Shown: positions 1 through 5,912, counted from the stretch's first letter. The stretch is DNA of 6,344 nt from Actinomycetes bacterium (GCA_021793335.1 JAJYSW010000196.1:1-6344), one strand, 5' to 3'. Notes: generated by a model from the letters alone, not told the origin. Translations and numbers: made by a program.

Positions 1-43
1 ACTGCTTGTCGGTCAGGTCCCCACGCCTGGATACACTTGCCAA
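1..43 (-). CDS. IS5/IS4-type transposase, N-terminal fragment cut by the window edge
   Basis: Only the first 14 codons are in the window. Read on the minus strand from TTG at 43-41 they give (M)ASVSRRGDLTDKQ. The pattern R-R-G-D-L-T-D-x-Q is the usual opening of IS5/IS4-type transposases of actinomycetes (the N-terminal DUF4096-type region, which normally continues as Q-W-x-x-L-x-P-L-L-P). The start is fixed from two sides: an in-frame TAA lies at 58-56, and AGGAG at 54-50 sits 6 nt before the TTG. No other in-frame start is available between the stop and the edge. The gene would encode the DDE transposase of the element. The catalytic part lies outside the window, so intactness cannot be judged. 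The family call rests on a short peptide plus the surrounding IS-like structure. It is fairly secure for 'transposase' and less so for the exact family. Confidence 0.68.
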   Translation of the reverse strand, partial: MASVSRRGDLTDKQ

Positions 44-102
44 GGAAGTCTCCTGTTATTTGATCTTGTTGCGACACAACAGATTCAACAGGAGACTTCC
101 TT
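42..102. repeat. Perfect 16-bp inverted repeat forming a long hairpin
   Basis: AAGGAAGTCTCCTGTT at 42-57 is exactly complementary to AACAGGAGACTTCCTT at 87-102. Inside the loop, TGTTG (67-71) and CAACA (77-81, approximately) can also pair, and GATC/GATTC can partly pair, extending the stem with bulges. On the minus strand the 3' arm contains the AGGAG ribosome binding site (54-50) and most of the TTG start codon (43-41) of the transposase. A read-through transcript would therefore hide its translation start in the stem. Confidence 0.85.
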
Positions 103-109
103 ATTTTTC
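42..109 (+). terminator. Probable intrinsic terminator reading rightwards out of the IS
   Basis: On the plus strand the 16-bp stem at 42-57/87-102 is followed at once by a T-rich run, TTATTTTT (101-108). This is the classic layout of a rho-independent terminator, with a larger loop than usual. It would stop transcripts leaving the insertion sequence towards the right. The minus strand has no matching U-run after the stem, so termination is expected in one direction only. Confidence 0.6.
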
Positions 110-121
110 AACACGGCCTAG

Positions 122-413
122 GTACACGCATTTTCACAGGTGAACGGGCACCTCTCGCTATCGGGTTCCATCAAGGACATTGAGCCACAGAATAACTGAG
201 GCTAACTCCTGGCGGCCTGGCCGGTCCTGCTCGGCACGGCTCCATGGCGGCCTGCCCCGCGCGAGCCCGGCGAGCATCGATGTCGCTAACTTGACCATGC
301 CGAGCACAACGCGTGCCGGTAGATGCGATGAGACCCGACCTCGGCGCTATGCCTGCGATCGGATCTCGTCATCGGGACTGCCGCCTGTGCGTCGGCCCGC
401 GGTGAGGCAGTTC
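122..413. other. Non-coding stretch between IS end and transporter remnant
   Basis: About 290 bp with no gene that can be supported. Open frames here have no ribosome binding site and no recognisable motif, and on the minus strand they are broken by stops. An unremarkable 47-codon minus-strand frame (about 290-150) was read and not recognised. A small inverted repeat, AGGTG/CACCT, lies at about 138-153. The stretch may be decayed DNA beside the insertion sequence. Confidence 0.5.
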
Positions 414-602
414 TTATTTCTCGGTGGCCGTCGCCATGACCTGTTCCGGCTGTTCCGGGACCGAAGGGGCGTGCGCTTTGCGCCCGCTGCGCATGTACGG
501 GCTGGCCAGAGCAGGAAGGATCGCCCCGAGTGCCATCACGGCCATCCCGATGCCCTGCACGACCGGCGCTCGGAGCCCGTAGCCGGGGATGAGCGCAGAA
601 CT
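414..602 (-). pseudogene. Decayed C-terminal end of an MFS-type membrane transporter (remnant)
   Basis: Read on the minus strand, the last 62 codons before the TAA at 416-414 look like the end of a major-facilitator drug exporter. A short G-Y-G-L-R-A-P loop leads into a hydrophobic helix of about 20 residues (VVQGIGMAVMALGAILPALA). This is followed by a basic turn (MRSGRKAH) and a polar tail ending ATATEK. This matches the usual layout of the twelfth membrane segment of Cmx-like MFS exporters, in which an x-G-Y-G-x-x-A-P motif precedes the last helix. Upstream of about 602 the same frame becomes arginine/histidine-rich and unlike a membrane protein, and the other two minus frames do not pick up the transporter either. 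The rest of the gene is therefore missing. With an IS end some 300 bp away, loss by insertion or deletion is likely. The family call rests on one helix and is tentative. Confidence 0.42.
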
Positions 603-752
603 GTGATCGGGGTCCGATCGCGGACAGCGGCCCGCGCGATCGGGGTGGGCGGGCCGTCGGATTCCATGGAACCGCACTCGTCGGGCCCCGTGGTGCGAGC
701 GAGTCGGCCACTCACCTGCTCGGCGGGCATCCGAGCAAGAACGGTCGGGTGA

Positions 753-770
753 AACGGCCTCCGTTCCGTT
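753..770. promoter_or_regulatory. Candidate operator upstream of the AraC-type gene
   Basis: AACGG-CCT-CCGTT (753-765) is a 5-3-5 inverted repeat, followed immediately by a second CCGTT (766-770). It lies directly upstream of the -10-like CATACT, where a bound regulator would block or recruit polymerase. Autoregulation by the AraC-type protein is possible, but the site is short and has not been compared with related promoters. Confidence 0.25.
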
Positions 771-782
771 CATACTCGAGAC
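771..782 (+). promoter_or_regulatory. -10 element of a leaderless promoter
   Basis: CATACT (771-776) ends 6 nt before the ATG at 783, the spacing expected if transcription starts on the A of the start codon. No purine-rich ribosome binding site precedes the ATG, which fits a leaderless mRNA, a common arrangement in actinomycetes. No convincing -35 hexamer is visible. Confidence 0.4.
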
Positions 783-1727
783 ATGAGCGAACGCAGACCG
801 GGACGTGACCGTGTCCGAGAACTGCTCGATGCCGTCCTCGCCGAGCACGAGGACGGCGCCACCCTCGACCGCCTCGCCACGGCCGCGTACTCCTCGACCT
901 TCCACTTCAGTCGGCAGGTGAGCCGGGCGGCCCGGGAATCGCCGGCGGCGATGCGGCGGCGCGTCCTGCTGGAACGCGCCGCCTGGGAGTTGCAGCGCGG
1001 ACGGACCGTCACCGACACGGCGTTCGCGGCGGGGTACGACTCGGTAGACGGATTCTCACGCGCGTTCTCCCGTGCGTTCGGGTGCGCTCCGAGCGCGATG
1101 CCGCCACCTCGCGAACGGGGCCACTGGCTGCCCGCGCCGAACGGAATCCACTTCCACTCCCCGACGGTGCTCTACGTCGACGCCGAACAGGAGCAGTCCG
1201 CGGGCGATGTGGTGGCGCTGATGGTCCGGCACGACCTCGACGACACCGACGCGGTGCTCGCCGCCGCGGCGACGGTCGGCGACGAGGAGTACCGGCGCGA
1301 GAGAATGCCCGGGCACCGGGTGCTGTCCTGGGCCGGCGACGAGACGACGCTCGCGGAGGTCCTTCGGCACCTGGCCCTGGGCAAACTCCCGTGGCTCGCG
1401 AGCATCGAAGGCGGGGACGAACCCGACCTCGGCGGGGCCGACGACGCCGTCGGCCTGCGTCGCCGGCACTCCGATATCTCCGCCCGGTGGCTCGCCATGA
1501 CCCGGGACGTGGAGCGTCGGGGCGCGTGGGGCGACCGGGTGATCGACGCCCTCTGCGACCCGCCCGAATCGTTCCTGCTCTCCCAGATCCTCGCCCATGT
1601 TCTGACGTTCTCGGCACACCGCCGTCAGCTCGCCCGCTGGATGCTGTCGCAGTCCGGCGTGGACGTCGACCGTCTCGACCCCGACCCGATCATGTGGCAC
1701 CGCCACGCCTCAGGAGGACTCGCATGA
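783..1727 (+). CDS. AraC-type HTH protein fused to a DinB-like domain
   Basis: This protein of 314 aa has two parts. Residues about 10-108 form an AraC/XylS double helix-turn-helix. They show the family pattern L-x-x-L-A-x-x-A-x-x-S-x-x-x-F-S-R (28-44), then D-x-A-F-x-A-G-Y-D-S-V-D-G-F-S-R-A-F (78-95) and F-G-x-x-P (99-103). Here the DNA-binding domain is N-terminal, whereas classic AraC proteins carry it at the C-terminus. Residues about 135-300 resemble the DinB/YfiT four-helix bundle: a histidine in the first helix (H150) and the late signature H272-V-L-T-F-S-A-H279-R-R-Q-L. DinB proteins bind a metal through three histidines, and some are thiol-dependent transferases. One position that is often His appears to be Phe here (F276), so activity is uncertain. 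The ATG at 783 is chosen because the -10-like CATACT sits just before it and the HTH begins soon after. The gene overlaps the next by ATGA, so the two are co-translated. It probably senses or modifies a small molecule and controls its own operon, but the ligand is unknown. Confidence 0.88.
   Translation: MSERRPGRDRVRELLDAVLAEHEDGATLDRLATAAYSSTFHFSRQVSRAARESPAAMRRRVLLERAAWELQRGRTVTDTAFAAGYDSVDGFSRAFSRAFGCAPSAMPPPRERGHWLPAPNGIHFHSPTVLYVDAEQEQSAGDVVALMVRHDLDDTDAVLAAAATVGDEEYRRERMPGHRVLSWAGDETTLAEVLRHLALGKLPWLASIEGGDEPDLGGADDAVGLRRRHSDISARWLAMTRDVERRGAWGDRVIDALCDPPESFLLSQILAHVLTFSAHRRQLARWMLSQSGVDVDRLDPDPIMWHRHASGGLA
1712..1717 (+). promoter_or_regulatory. Strong ribosome binding site inside the upstream gene
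   Basis: AGGAGG (1712-1717) lies 6 nt before the ATG at 1724, within the last codons of the AraC-DinB gene. It fixes the start of the downstream gene and supports translational coupling through the 4-base ATGA overlap. Confidence 0.8.
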
Positions 1728-2260
1728 CCCGCTACCGCTACTACACCGCCACCACCCTCGACGGATTCCTCGCCGACGACGCCGACTCGCTCGCCTGGCT
1801 CTTCGCGCAGCACATCGAAGAGGACGGACCGGGGAACAGCGCCACGTTCATCGCCGACGTGGGCGTGCAGGTCATGGGGGCGACCACGTACACGTGGATT
1901 CTGGAGCATGAACGCGATTGGCTGCCGGAGATACCCACCTTCGTGTTCACTCACCGCGATCTGGAACCGGCGAACGAGCACGTCTCGTTCGTCGCCGGGT
2001 CTCCCGCCGATCATCGTGCGGCGTTCGATGCCGCGGCCGACGGTCGCGACGTGTGGGTGATGGGAGGCGGTGGCCTCGCAGCGGAGTTCGCCGCGGCCGG
2101 GATGCTCGACGAGGTGCTGGTCTCGATCGCGCCCGTGACGCTCGGCTCGGGCAAGCCGCTGTTCGGCGGCGCCTTCGACCTGGCGTTGCAGGAATGCGAC
2201 CGCAACGGCGACTTCGTCGTCGCCAGGTACGACGTCCTCGGGCCTTTGAAGACCTCGTGA
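1724..2260 (+). CDS. Dihydrofolate reductase-like protein (RibD C-terminal domain family)
   Basis: 178 aa, the usual size for single-domain RibD-C/DHFR-like proteins (YwjB/YyaP group). Family landmarks appear in order: A-T-T-L-D-G-F-L-A-D near the N-terminus (9-18); M-G-A-T-T-Y (51-56), where a reductase normally contacts the cofactor; V-F-T-H-R (74-78); the glycine-rich NADPH-binding loop V-W-V-M-G-G-G-G-L (110-118); and D-E-V-L-V-S-I-A-P-V-T-L-G-S-G-K-P-L-F (129-147). The protein is therefore expected to be a cytosolic NAD(P)H-dependent reductase of a pteridine- or pyrimidine-like substrate. Members of this group are often annotated as dihydrofolate reductase, but few have proven activity, and it should not be equated with housekeeping FolA. 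The start is set by AGGAGG 6 nt upstream and by overlap with the preceding AraC-DinB gene, so it is the second gene of a two-gene operon. Pairing with a DinB-domain protein suggests a shared small-molecule stress or detoxification role, which is inferred from context only. Confidence 0.88.
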   Translation: MTRYRYYTATTLDGFLADDADSLAWLFAQHIEEDGPGNSATFIADVGVQVMGATTYTWILEHERDWLPEIPTFVFTHRDLEPANEHVSFVAGSPADHRAAFDAAADGRDVWVMGGGGLAAEFAAAGMLDEVLVSIAPVTLGSGKPLFGGAFDLALQECDRNGDFVVARYDVLGPLKTS

Positions 2261-2360
2261 GGTGCGCCGGAGCCCGCTCGGTCGTGGGTGCCGGTTCGAG
2301 TCTGCTCCAGGGGCTGCCGCATCTGCACCGAGGGGTGGTGGGAGCGTCGCTGCGACGGCC

Positions 2361-2453
2361 AGGGCCTGCGCAAGGGTTCGGGGCGAGGCGGCGTCCGGCC
2401 CGTCCAGGGCCCTTGCACAGGCTCGGCCACCGGCCCCGGCGGGGCCCGCGGGC
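2361..2453. terminator. GC-rich stem-loops between convergent genes (candidate bidirectional terminator)
   Basis: The 201-bp gap 2261-2461 separates the ends of a plus-strand and a minus-strand gene and holds no credible gene. CCTGCGCAAGGG (2365-2376) pairs with CCCTTGCACAGG (2410-2421) with one mismatch, and the stem can be lengthened by a few further pairs on both sides. A second hairpin, GGCCCC-GGC-GGGGCC (2432-2446), runs into the palindrome GCCCGCGGGC (2444-2453). There is no T-run, as is common for actinomycete terminators. The position between convergent stops supports the call. Confidence 0.45.
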
Positions 2454-2461
2454 GCCCTCGC

Positions 2462-4699
2462 TCATTTCCGCAGCGAGGCCAGGGCCCTTCCGGTCGCCGT
2501 GTCGGTGAGGCCGTCGACGACGCCGCGGTAGAGGACTTCGCCGCCGTGGCGGCCTGGGCCGGGGCCGAGATCGACGACCCAGTCCGCCCGGCGGATCACA
2601 TCGAGGTGGTGTTCGATCACGACGACGCTCTGGCCGTGGTCGATGAGTTCGTCGAGGACTGCCAGCAGCGTGTCGATGTCCCGCAGGTGCAGCCCGGTGG
2701 TGGGCTCGTCGAGCACGTAGACGTTCGGCTCGTGGGCTTCTCGCAGTTCCTTGGCGATCTTCACGCGCTGGGATTCGCCGCCGGAGAGGGTGTTCAGGGG
2801 CTGCCCGAGCCGCAGGTATCCGAGGCCCACTCGGTGCAGGTGGCGGAGTCGTTCCCGGATGCCCCGGTCATCGAGGCGGTCGAGCGCTTCGGCGACGGTC
2901 AGGCGCTCGACACCGGCGATGGTCAGCCCGTCCATTGTGTGTGAGAGTGCTGCTGCGTTGAACTTCGTGCCCCGGCAAGCGGGGCAGACGGTCTCCTGCC
3001 CTTCCATGAAGGCCAGGTCGGTGTGGAGGACGCCCACTCCTTTGCAGTTCGGGCATCCGCCTTCGGAGTTGGCGCTGAACAGGCTCTCGGGCGCCCGGGT
3101 CCGGCGGGAGAACAGTCGGCGCAGGGCCGTCGCGATGCCCGTGTAGGTGATCGGTGTGGAGCGGCGATTGGCGGCGACCGGCTTCTGGTCTATGGCGATC
3201 GCGGGATGCTGGGCGGTGAGCTCGGCGGCGAGGCTCGATTTGCCCGACCCCGCCACGCCGGTCAGGACCGTCATCACTCCGAGCGGGATCTCGACGGTCA
3301 CGTTCCGAAGATTGTTCCGTCGGGCGTCGCTCACCGTGATCCAGCCTTGGGGCGTGCGCGGTTCCCCGGGGCAGTCCCGTTGCCTCGCCAGCGCCCGGCT
3401 CGTGGGCGTGTCGGCGGCGCGGAGGTCGCCGAAGCCGCCTTGGAAGACGAGTCTGCCGCCGCGGTCGCCGGCGTCGGGCCCGATCTCGATGATCTCGTCG
3501 GCCATGGCCATCAGGGCGGGGTCGTGCTCGACGACCAGGACGGTGTTCCCCCGGTCACGCAGTCGTTGGAGCAGCGTGGCCATGGCTTCGACGTCGCTCG
3601 GGTGCAGGCCGACGGTGGGTTCGTCGAAGACGTACAGCATTTCGACGAGGCTGGAGCCCAGGTGGTTGACCGCCTTGATGCGCTGGGATTCCCCACCCGA
3701 CAGTGTCGTGGTGGCTCGGGCCAGGTGCAGATAGCCCAGTCCGATCGTGATCATCGCGTCCAGGCGGCCGAGCAGCGCCTGGACCACGGAGGCGACCTCC
3801 GGCCGGTCGATTTTCGCGATGACCGCTCGGAGTTCGGGGATGTCCAGGCGGCTCATCAGCCCGATGGTGCGTCCCTCGACGGTGGCGGTGCGCGACGCCT
3901 CGTTCAGCCGGTCCCCCCGGCAGTCGGGGCACACCGAGGCGCGGGTGAACTTCTCGATCGTCCTCCGCTTGCGCTCGGACAGGTCGTCGGAGGTGCGCAG
4001 GTGGATGCGCTCGAAACGGTCGACCACTCCCTCGTAGTCCGCCGGTGGCCTCGTCCCGAGCTTCGCCGCGCGCTCACCCCCGTACAGCAGCGCCTCGCGC
4101 TCCTGCTCGCTCCACTCGCGCAGTGGGGCGTCGGCGTCGAAGGAGCCAATGTCGGCGTACTTGGAGTACCAGTAGCCGCCGTCGCCGAATCCCGGCAGCA
4201 GGATCGCCCCCTCAGCGAGGCTTCGGTCCAGGTCGAGGAAACGGTCGACCGCTGAGGTCACGACCTCGCCCAGCCCGGAACACGTGGGGCACATCCCGGC
4301 CTGGTCGTTGAAGGAGAAGCGGCTGGACTCGCCGACGTGCGGAACGCTCAGCCGAGAGAACAACAGCCGCAGATAGGTCCAGGCGTCGGTGATCGTGCCG
4401 ACCGTGGAGCGGGCGTTGCCGCCCAGGCGGCGCTGATCGATCACGATCACAGGGGACAGACCGTCGATGGACTCGACCTCAGGGCGGCTCCACTTCGGCA
4501 GCCGGTTGCGGGCGAACGGCGGGAACGTCTCGTTCAGCTCGTGCCCGGCCTCGGCGGCGATCGTGCCGAAGACCAGTGACGATTTCCCGGAGCCGGAGAC
4601 ACCGGCGAACACCACCAGGCGATTGCGGCGGATGTCCAGGTCGAGGCGGTCGAGATTGTTCGTGCACGCGCCTCGGATTCGTATCGTTCGCTCGGTCAT
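2462..4699 (-). CDS. Short UvrA paralogue (UvrA2/DrrC-like ABC ATPase)
   Basis: 745 aa, against about 950 for housekeeping UvrA. It has two ABC cassettes. The first has Walker A G33-V-S-G-S-G-K-S-S41, signature L333-S-G-G-E-S-Q-R, and Walker B ending D359-E360. The second has Walker A G481-V-A-G-S-G-K-S-S489, signature L638-S-G-G-E-S-Q-R, and Walker B ending D664-E665. UvrA-specific stretches are present: R-S-T-V-G-T (97-102), D-Q-x-P-V-A-x-N-R-R-S-T-P in the second half, and a complete zinc module C549-x2-C552-x19-C572-x2-C575 that in UvrA supports DNA binding. The UvrB-binding domain is missing: R-L-S-V-P-H (116-121) goes almost directly to F-S-F-N (128-131), and only the second half of the first zinc site remains (C137/C140). 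Such proteins include DrrC, a self-resistance protein of the daunorubicin producer, and UvrA2. The likely role is binding or clearing drug-modified DNA, or ribosome/DNA protection, independent of UvrB. The ATG at 4699 is preferred over upstream codons because the homologous sequence begins at once with I-R-G-A-x-x-N-N-L, and a TATCGT -10 sits 7 nt before it. It is divergent from a WYL regulator. Confidence 0.9.
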   Translation of the reverse strand: MTERTIRIRGACTNNLDRLDLDIRRNRLVVFAGVSGSGKSSLVFGTIAAEAGHELNETFPPFARNRLPKWSRPEVESIDGLSPVIVIDQRRLGGNARSTVGTITDAWTYLRLLFSRLSVPHVGESSRFSFNDQAGMCPTCSGLGEVVTSAVDRFLDLDRSLAEGAILLPGFGDGGYWYSKYADIGSFDADAPLREWSEQEREALLYGGERAAKLGTRPPADYEGVVDRFERIHLRTSDDLSERKRRTIEKFTRASVCPDCRGDRLNEASRTATVEGRTIGLMSRLDIPELRAVIAKIDRPEVASVVQALLGRLDAMITIGLGYLHLARATTTLSGGESQRIKAVNHLGSSLVEMLYVFDEPTVGLHPSDVEAMATLLQRLRDRGNTVLVVEHDPALMAMADEIIEIGPDAGDRGGRLVFQGGFGDLRAADTPTSRALARQRDCPGEPRTPQGWITVSDARRNNLRNVTVEIPLGVMTVLTGVAGSGKSSLAAELTAQHPAIAIDQKPVAANRRSTPITYTGIATALRRLFSRRTRAPESLFSANSEGGCPNCKGVGVLHTDLAFMEGQETVCPACRGTKFNAAALSHTMDGLTIAGVERLTVAEALDRLDDRGIRERLRHLHRVGLGYLRLGQPLNTLSGGESQRVKIAKELREAHEPNVYVLDEPTTGLHLRDIDTLLAVLDELIDHGQSVVVIEHHLDVIRRADWVVDLGPGPGRHGGEVLYRGVVDGLTDTATGRALASLRK

Positions 4700-4761
4700 G
4701 GCGCCGACGATACGACCAGATGCGGCCGGTTCCCGGCCGGAATCCATGCCAGGATGGGGGC
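4700..4761. promoter_or_regulatory. 62-bp divergent promoter/operator region (UvrA-like and WYL genes)
   Basis: The gap holds signals for both directions. On the minus strand TATCGT (4712-4707) lies 7 nt before the ATG of the UvrA-like gene. On the plus strand CAGGAT (4750-4755) lies 6 nt before the GTG of the WYL gene. Neither start has a clear ribosome binding site at a proper distance, so both mRNAs may be leaderless. In the middle is an inverted repeat, GGCCGG-TTC-CCGGCC (4724-4738), which also gives CGGCCGG twice in direct orientation (4723-4729, 4734-4740). A dimeric regulator bound there would touch both promoters. GGGAAC on the minus strand (4734-4729) resembles an ECF-sigma -35, but no matching -10 at a standard distance is clear. 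Confidence 0.45.
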
Positions 4762-5736
4762 GTGGCGGACGTGACACGACGGATGCTGGATCTGCTGGCA
4801 CTCCTCCAGACGGGACGGCGGTTCTCCGGCGCGGAACTGGCCCGGAGCCTCGGCACGAGCGAGCGCACGGTGCGGCGCGACGCGGACCGCCTGCGCGGCT
4901 ATGGATATCCGGTGCAGACCCGACCCGGTCCCGGGGGGCACTACCGCCTCGTCCCGGGACGGGCCGTGCCTCCGCTGATGCTCGATGACGACGAGGCCGT
5001 GGCGATGCTGCTCGCCCTCGCGACGGCCTCCGCCGGTGGCCCGGACGCGCCGGGTGGCGTCCGGGAGGCGGCGGCGCGCGCCTACGGCAAACTCGACCAG
5101 CTGCTTCCGCGCCGACTGGCCGCGACCGTCGCGGCGCTGCGCGCGAGCGTGGAGGCCGATGCGTTCCACGCGCCCGACGCCGGGATAGCCGAGGTCACAC
5201 GTCTGGCCACGGCGATCCGCGACCGGCGGGTGGTGGAGTTCGAATACCACCGTCCACAGTCCGTGACTCGCCGACATGTGGAGCCGCACCGGCAGGTGCA
5301 TCATCTGCTGCGCTGGTACCTGGTGGCATGGGACCTCGACAAGGACGCCTGGCGGGTGTTCCGCACCGACCGGCTGCGGGGCCTGCGTGAGCGCACGCAG
5401 TCCTTCGCGTCGCGATCGCTGCCCGCCGACACCGCTCTTGCACTCGTGCAGGCGGGGATCGACCGGGCGAGCACCAGGGCGGTCGTATCCGTCGACGCCT
5501 CGCCGTCCGACGTCGCGGCAGCGCTGCCCTATGAGTCCATGGAGCTGATGACCGACGGGGCGGGGCGCACCCGGGTCGTGTTCCACTGCACGGACTGGCA
5601 GTGGCTGCTGCTGCGCCTCAGCCGCCTGGGCGTTTCCGCCGTCGTCCACGAGCCCGCGGCGTGGGCTCAGGAGATCCGGCGTTTCGCCTCCGGGCTGCTC
5701 GGCGGTGAAGCACCGGTGCGCCGTCCACATGAGTGA
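4762..5736 (+). CDS. WYL-domain transcriptional regulator (YafY/PafC-like)
   Basis: 324 aa, the normal length for this family. Residues about 5-63 form a winged helix-turn-helix of the HTH_11/DeoR type: M-L-D-L-L-A-L-L-Q (8-16), A-E-L-A-R-S-L-G-T-S-E-R-T-V-R-R-D (24-40), and the wing ending G-G-H-Y-R-L (58-63). The middle carries the WYL domain with the defining W185-Y186-L187 and the following F-R-T-D-R-L (200-205). The C-terminal part, about 240-315, fits the WCX extension (for example W-Q-W-L-L-L-R-L-S-R-L-G). WYL proteins are DNA-binding regulators. In mycobacterial PafBC the WYL domains respond to DNA damage, probably through single-stranded DNA. The start is GTG at 4762: it begins V-A-D-V-T-R-R-M-L as homologues do, with a -10-like CAGGAT just upstream. 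A longer in-frame extension overlaps the divergent gene and is low-complexity. GTG at 4771 is an alternative start. Control of the divergent UvrA-like gene and of itself is inferred from position. Confidence 0.9.
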   Translation: MADVTRRMLDLLALLQTGRRFSGAELARSLGTSERTVRRDADRLRGYGYPVQTRPGPGGHYRLVPGRAVPPLMLDDDEAVAMLLALATASAGGPDAPGGVREAAARAYGKLDQLLPRRLAATVAALRASVEADAFHAPDAGIAEVTRLATAIRDRRVVEFEYHRPQSVTRRHVEPHRQVHHLLRWYLVAWDLDKDAWRVFRTDRLRGLRERTQSFASRSLPADTALALVQAGIDRASTRAVVSVDASPSDVAAALPYESMELMTDGAGRTRVVFHCTDWQWLLLRLSRLGVSAVVHEPAAWAQEIRRFASGLLGGEAPVRRPHE

Positions 5737-5753
5737 ACGAGGCATCGGCCGCG

Positions 5754-5776
5754 CGGCGTCCCGCGGCGGGACGCCG
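5754..5776 (+). terminator. Terminator-like hairpin after the WYL gene
   Basis: CGGCGTCCCG (5754-5763) and CGGGACGCCG (5767-5776) form a perfect 10-bp stem with a 3-nt loop, beginning 17 nt after the stop codon. There is no T-run. Its position and strength fit an actinomycete terminator. It also contains two of the five GCGTCCCG copies found in this spacer, so a DNA-binding role is possible as well. Confidence 0.5.
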
Positions 5777-5912
5777 TGGGGCCCTGTCCCCTCATGGTCG
5801 AGAAGGGCGTCCCGTTGCAACGGGACGCTTCGCGCAGACCGGTCTGGTGCTTGTACAGTCGCGGCTTCGACAGGGGCCGTTGTGAATCGGCTCGTGAGGG
5901 ATGGGCGTCCCG
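5756..5912. repeat. Cluster of five GCGTCCCG repeats
   Basis: GCGTCCCG occurs directly at 5756-5763, 5807-5814 and 5905-5912, and inverted (CGGGACGC) at 5767-5774 and 5821-5828. The second and third direct copies share 13 bases, GGGCGTCCCGTTG (5805-5817 and 5903-5915). The middle pair forms a perfect 22-bp palindrome at 5807-5828, with TTGCAA at its centre. The third direct copy is an unpaired half-site. Confidence 0.75.
5835..5846. repeat. 12-bp perfect palindrome
   Basis: CAGACCGGTCTG is self-complementary over all 12 bases and lies 6 nt after the 22-bp palindrome. It may be an operator half of the same control region, or chance. No regulator can be assigned. Confidence 0.3.

Larger units (their letters stand above)
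1..117 (-). mobile_element. End of an IS5-like insertion sequence (transposase 5' side)
   Basis: The element runs out of the window on the left. Its outer end is inferred near 117: read on the minus strand from there, the sequence GCCGTGTTGAAAAATAAGG looks like an IS terminal inverted repeat, with a G/C-rich tip followed by TGTTGAAAAA. CTAG at 118-121 directly outside would fit the YTAR targets duplicated by many IS5 relatives. The patch is clearly richer in A+T than everything after about 160. The other end, its inverted repeat and the second CTAG copy are outside the window, so the exact boundary is an inference. Confidence 0.5.

Noticed and set aside
180..752. 190-codon open frame on the plus strand
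   Set aside because: It is arginine- and serine-rich without family motifs, has no ribosome binding site, and lies opposite the transporter remnant. Long open frames arise by chance in high-GC DNA.
1082..1723. Extension of the DHFR-like gene upstream to 1082
   Set aside because: The extra 214 codons are an out-of-frame, arginine-rich shadow of the AraC-DinB gene. The AGGAGG before 1724 and the family start settle the shorter form.
3023..4255. 410-codon plus-strand frame opposite the UvrA-like gene
   Set aside because: It mirrors the codon structure of the real minus-strand gene, which has complete ABC motifs. The antisense product has no recognisable domain.
4576..4761. 62-residue N-terminal extension of the WYL regulator
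   Set aside because: It is low-complexity, arginine-rich and overlaps the divergent gene. The HTH starts a few residues after the GTG at 4762.
4700..4801. 34-residue N-terminal extension of the UvrA-like protein
   Set aside because: It would overlap the WYL gene start and is unlike UvrA sequence. The family's conserved N-terminus begins right after the ATG at 4699.
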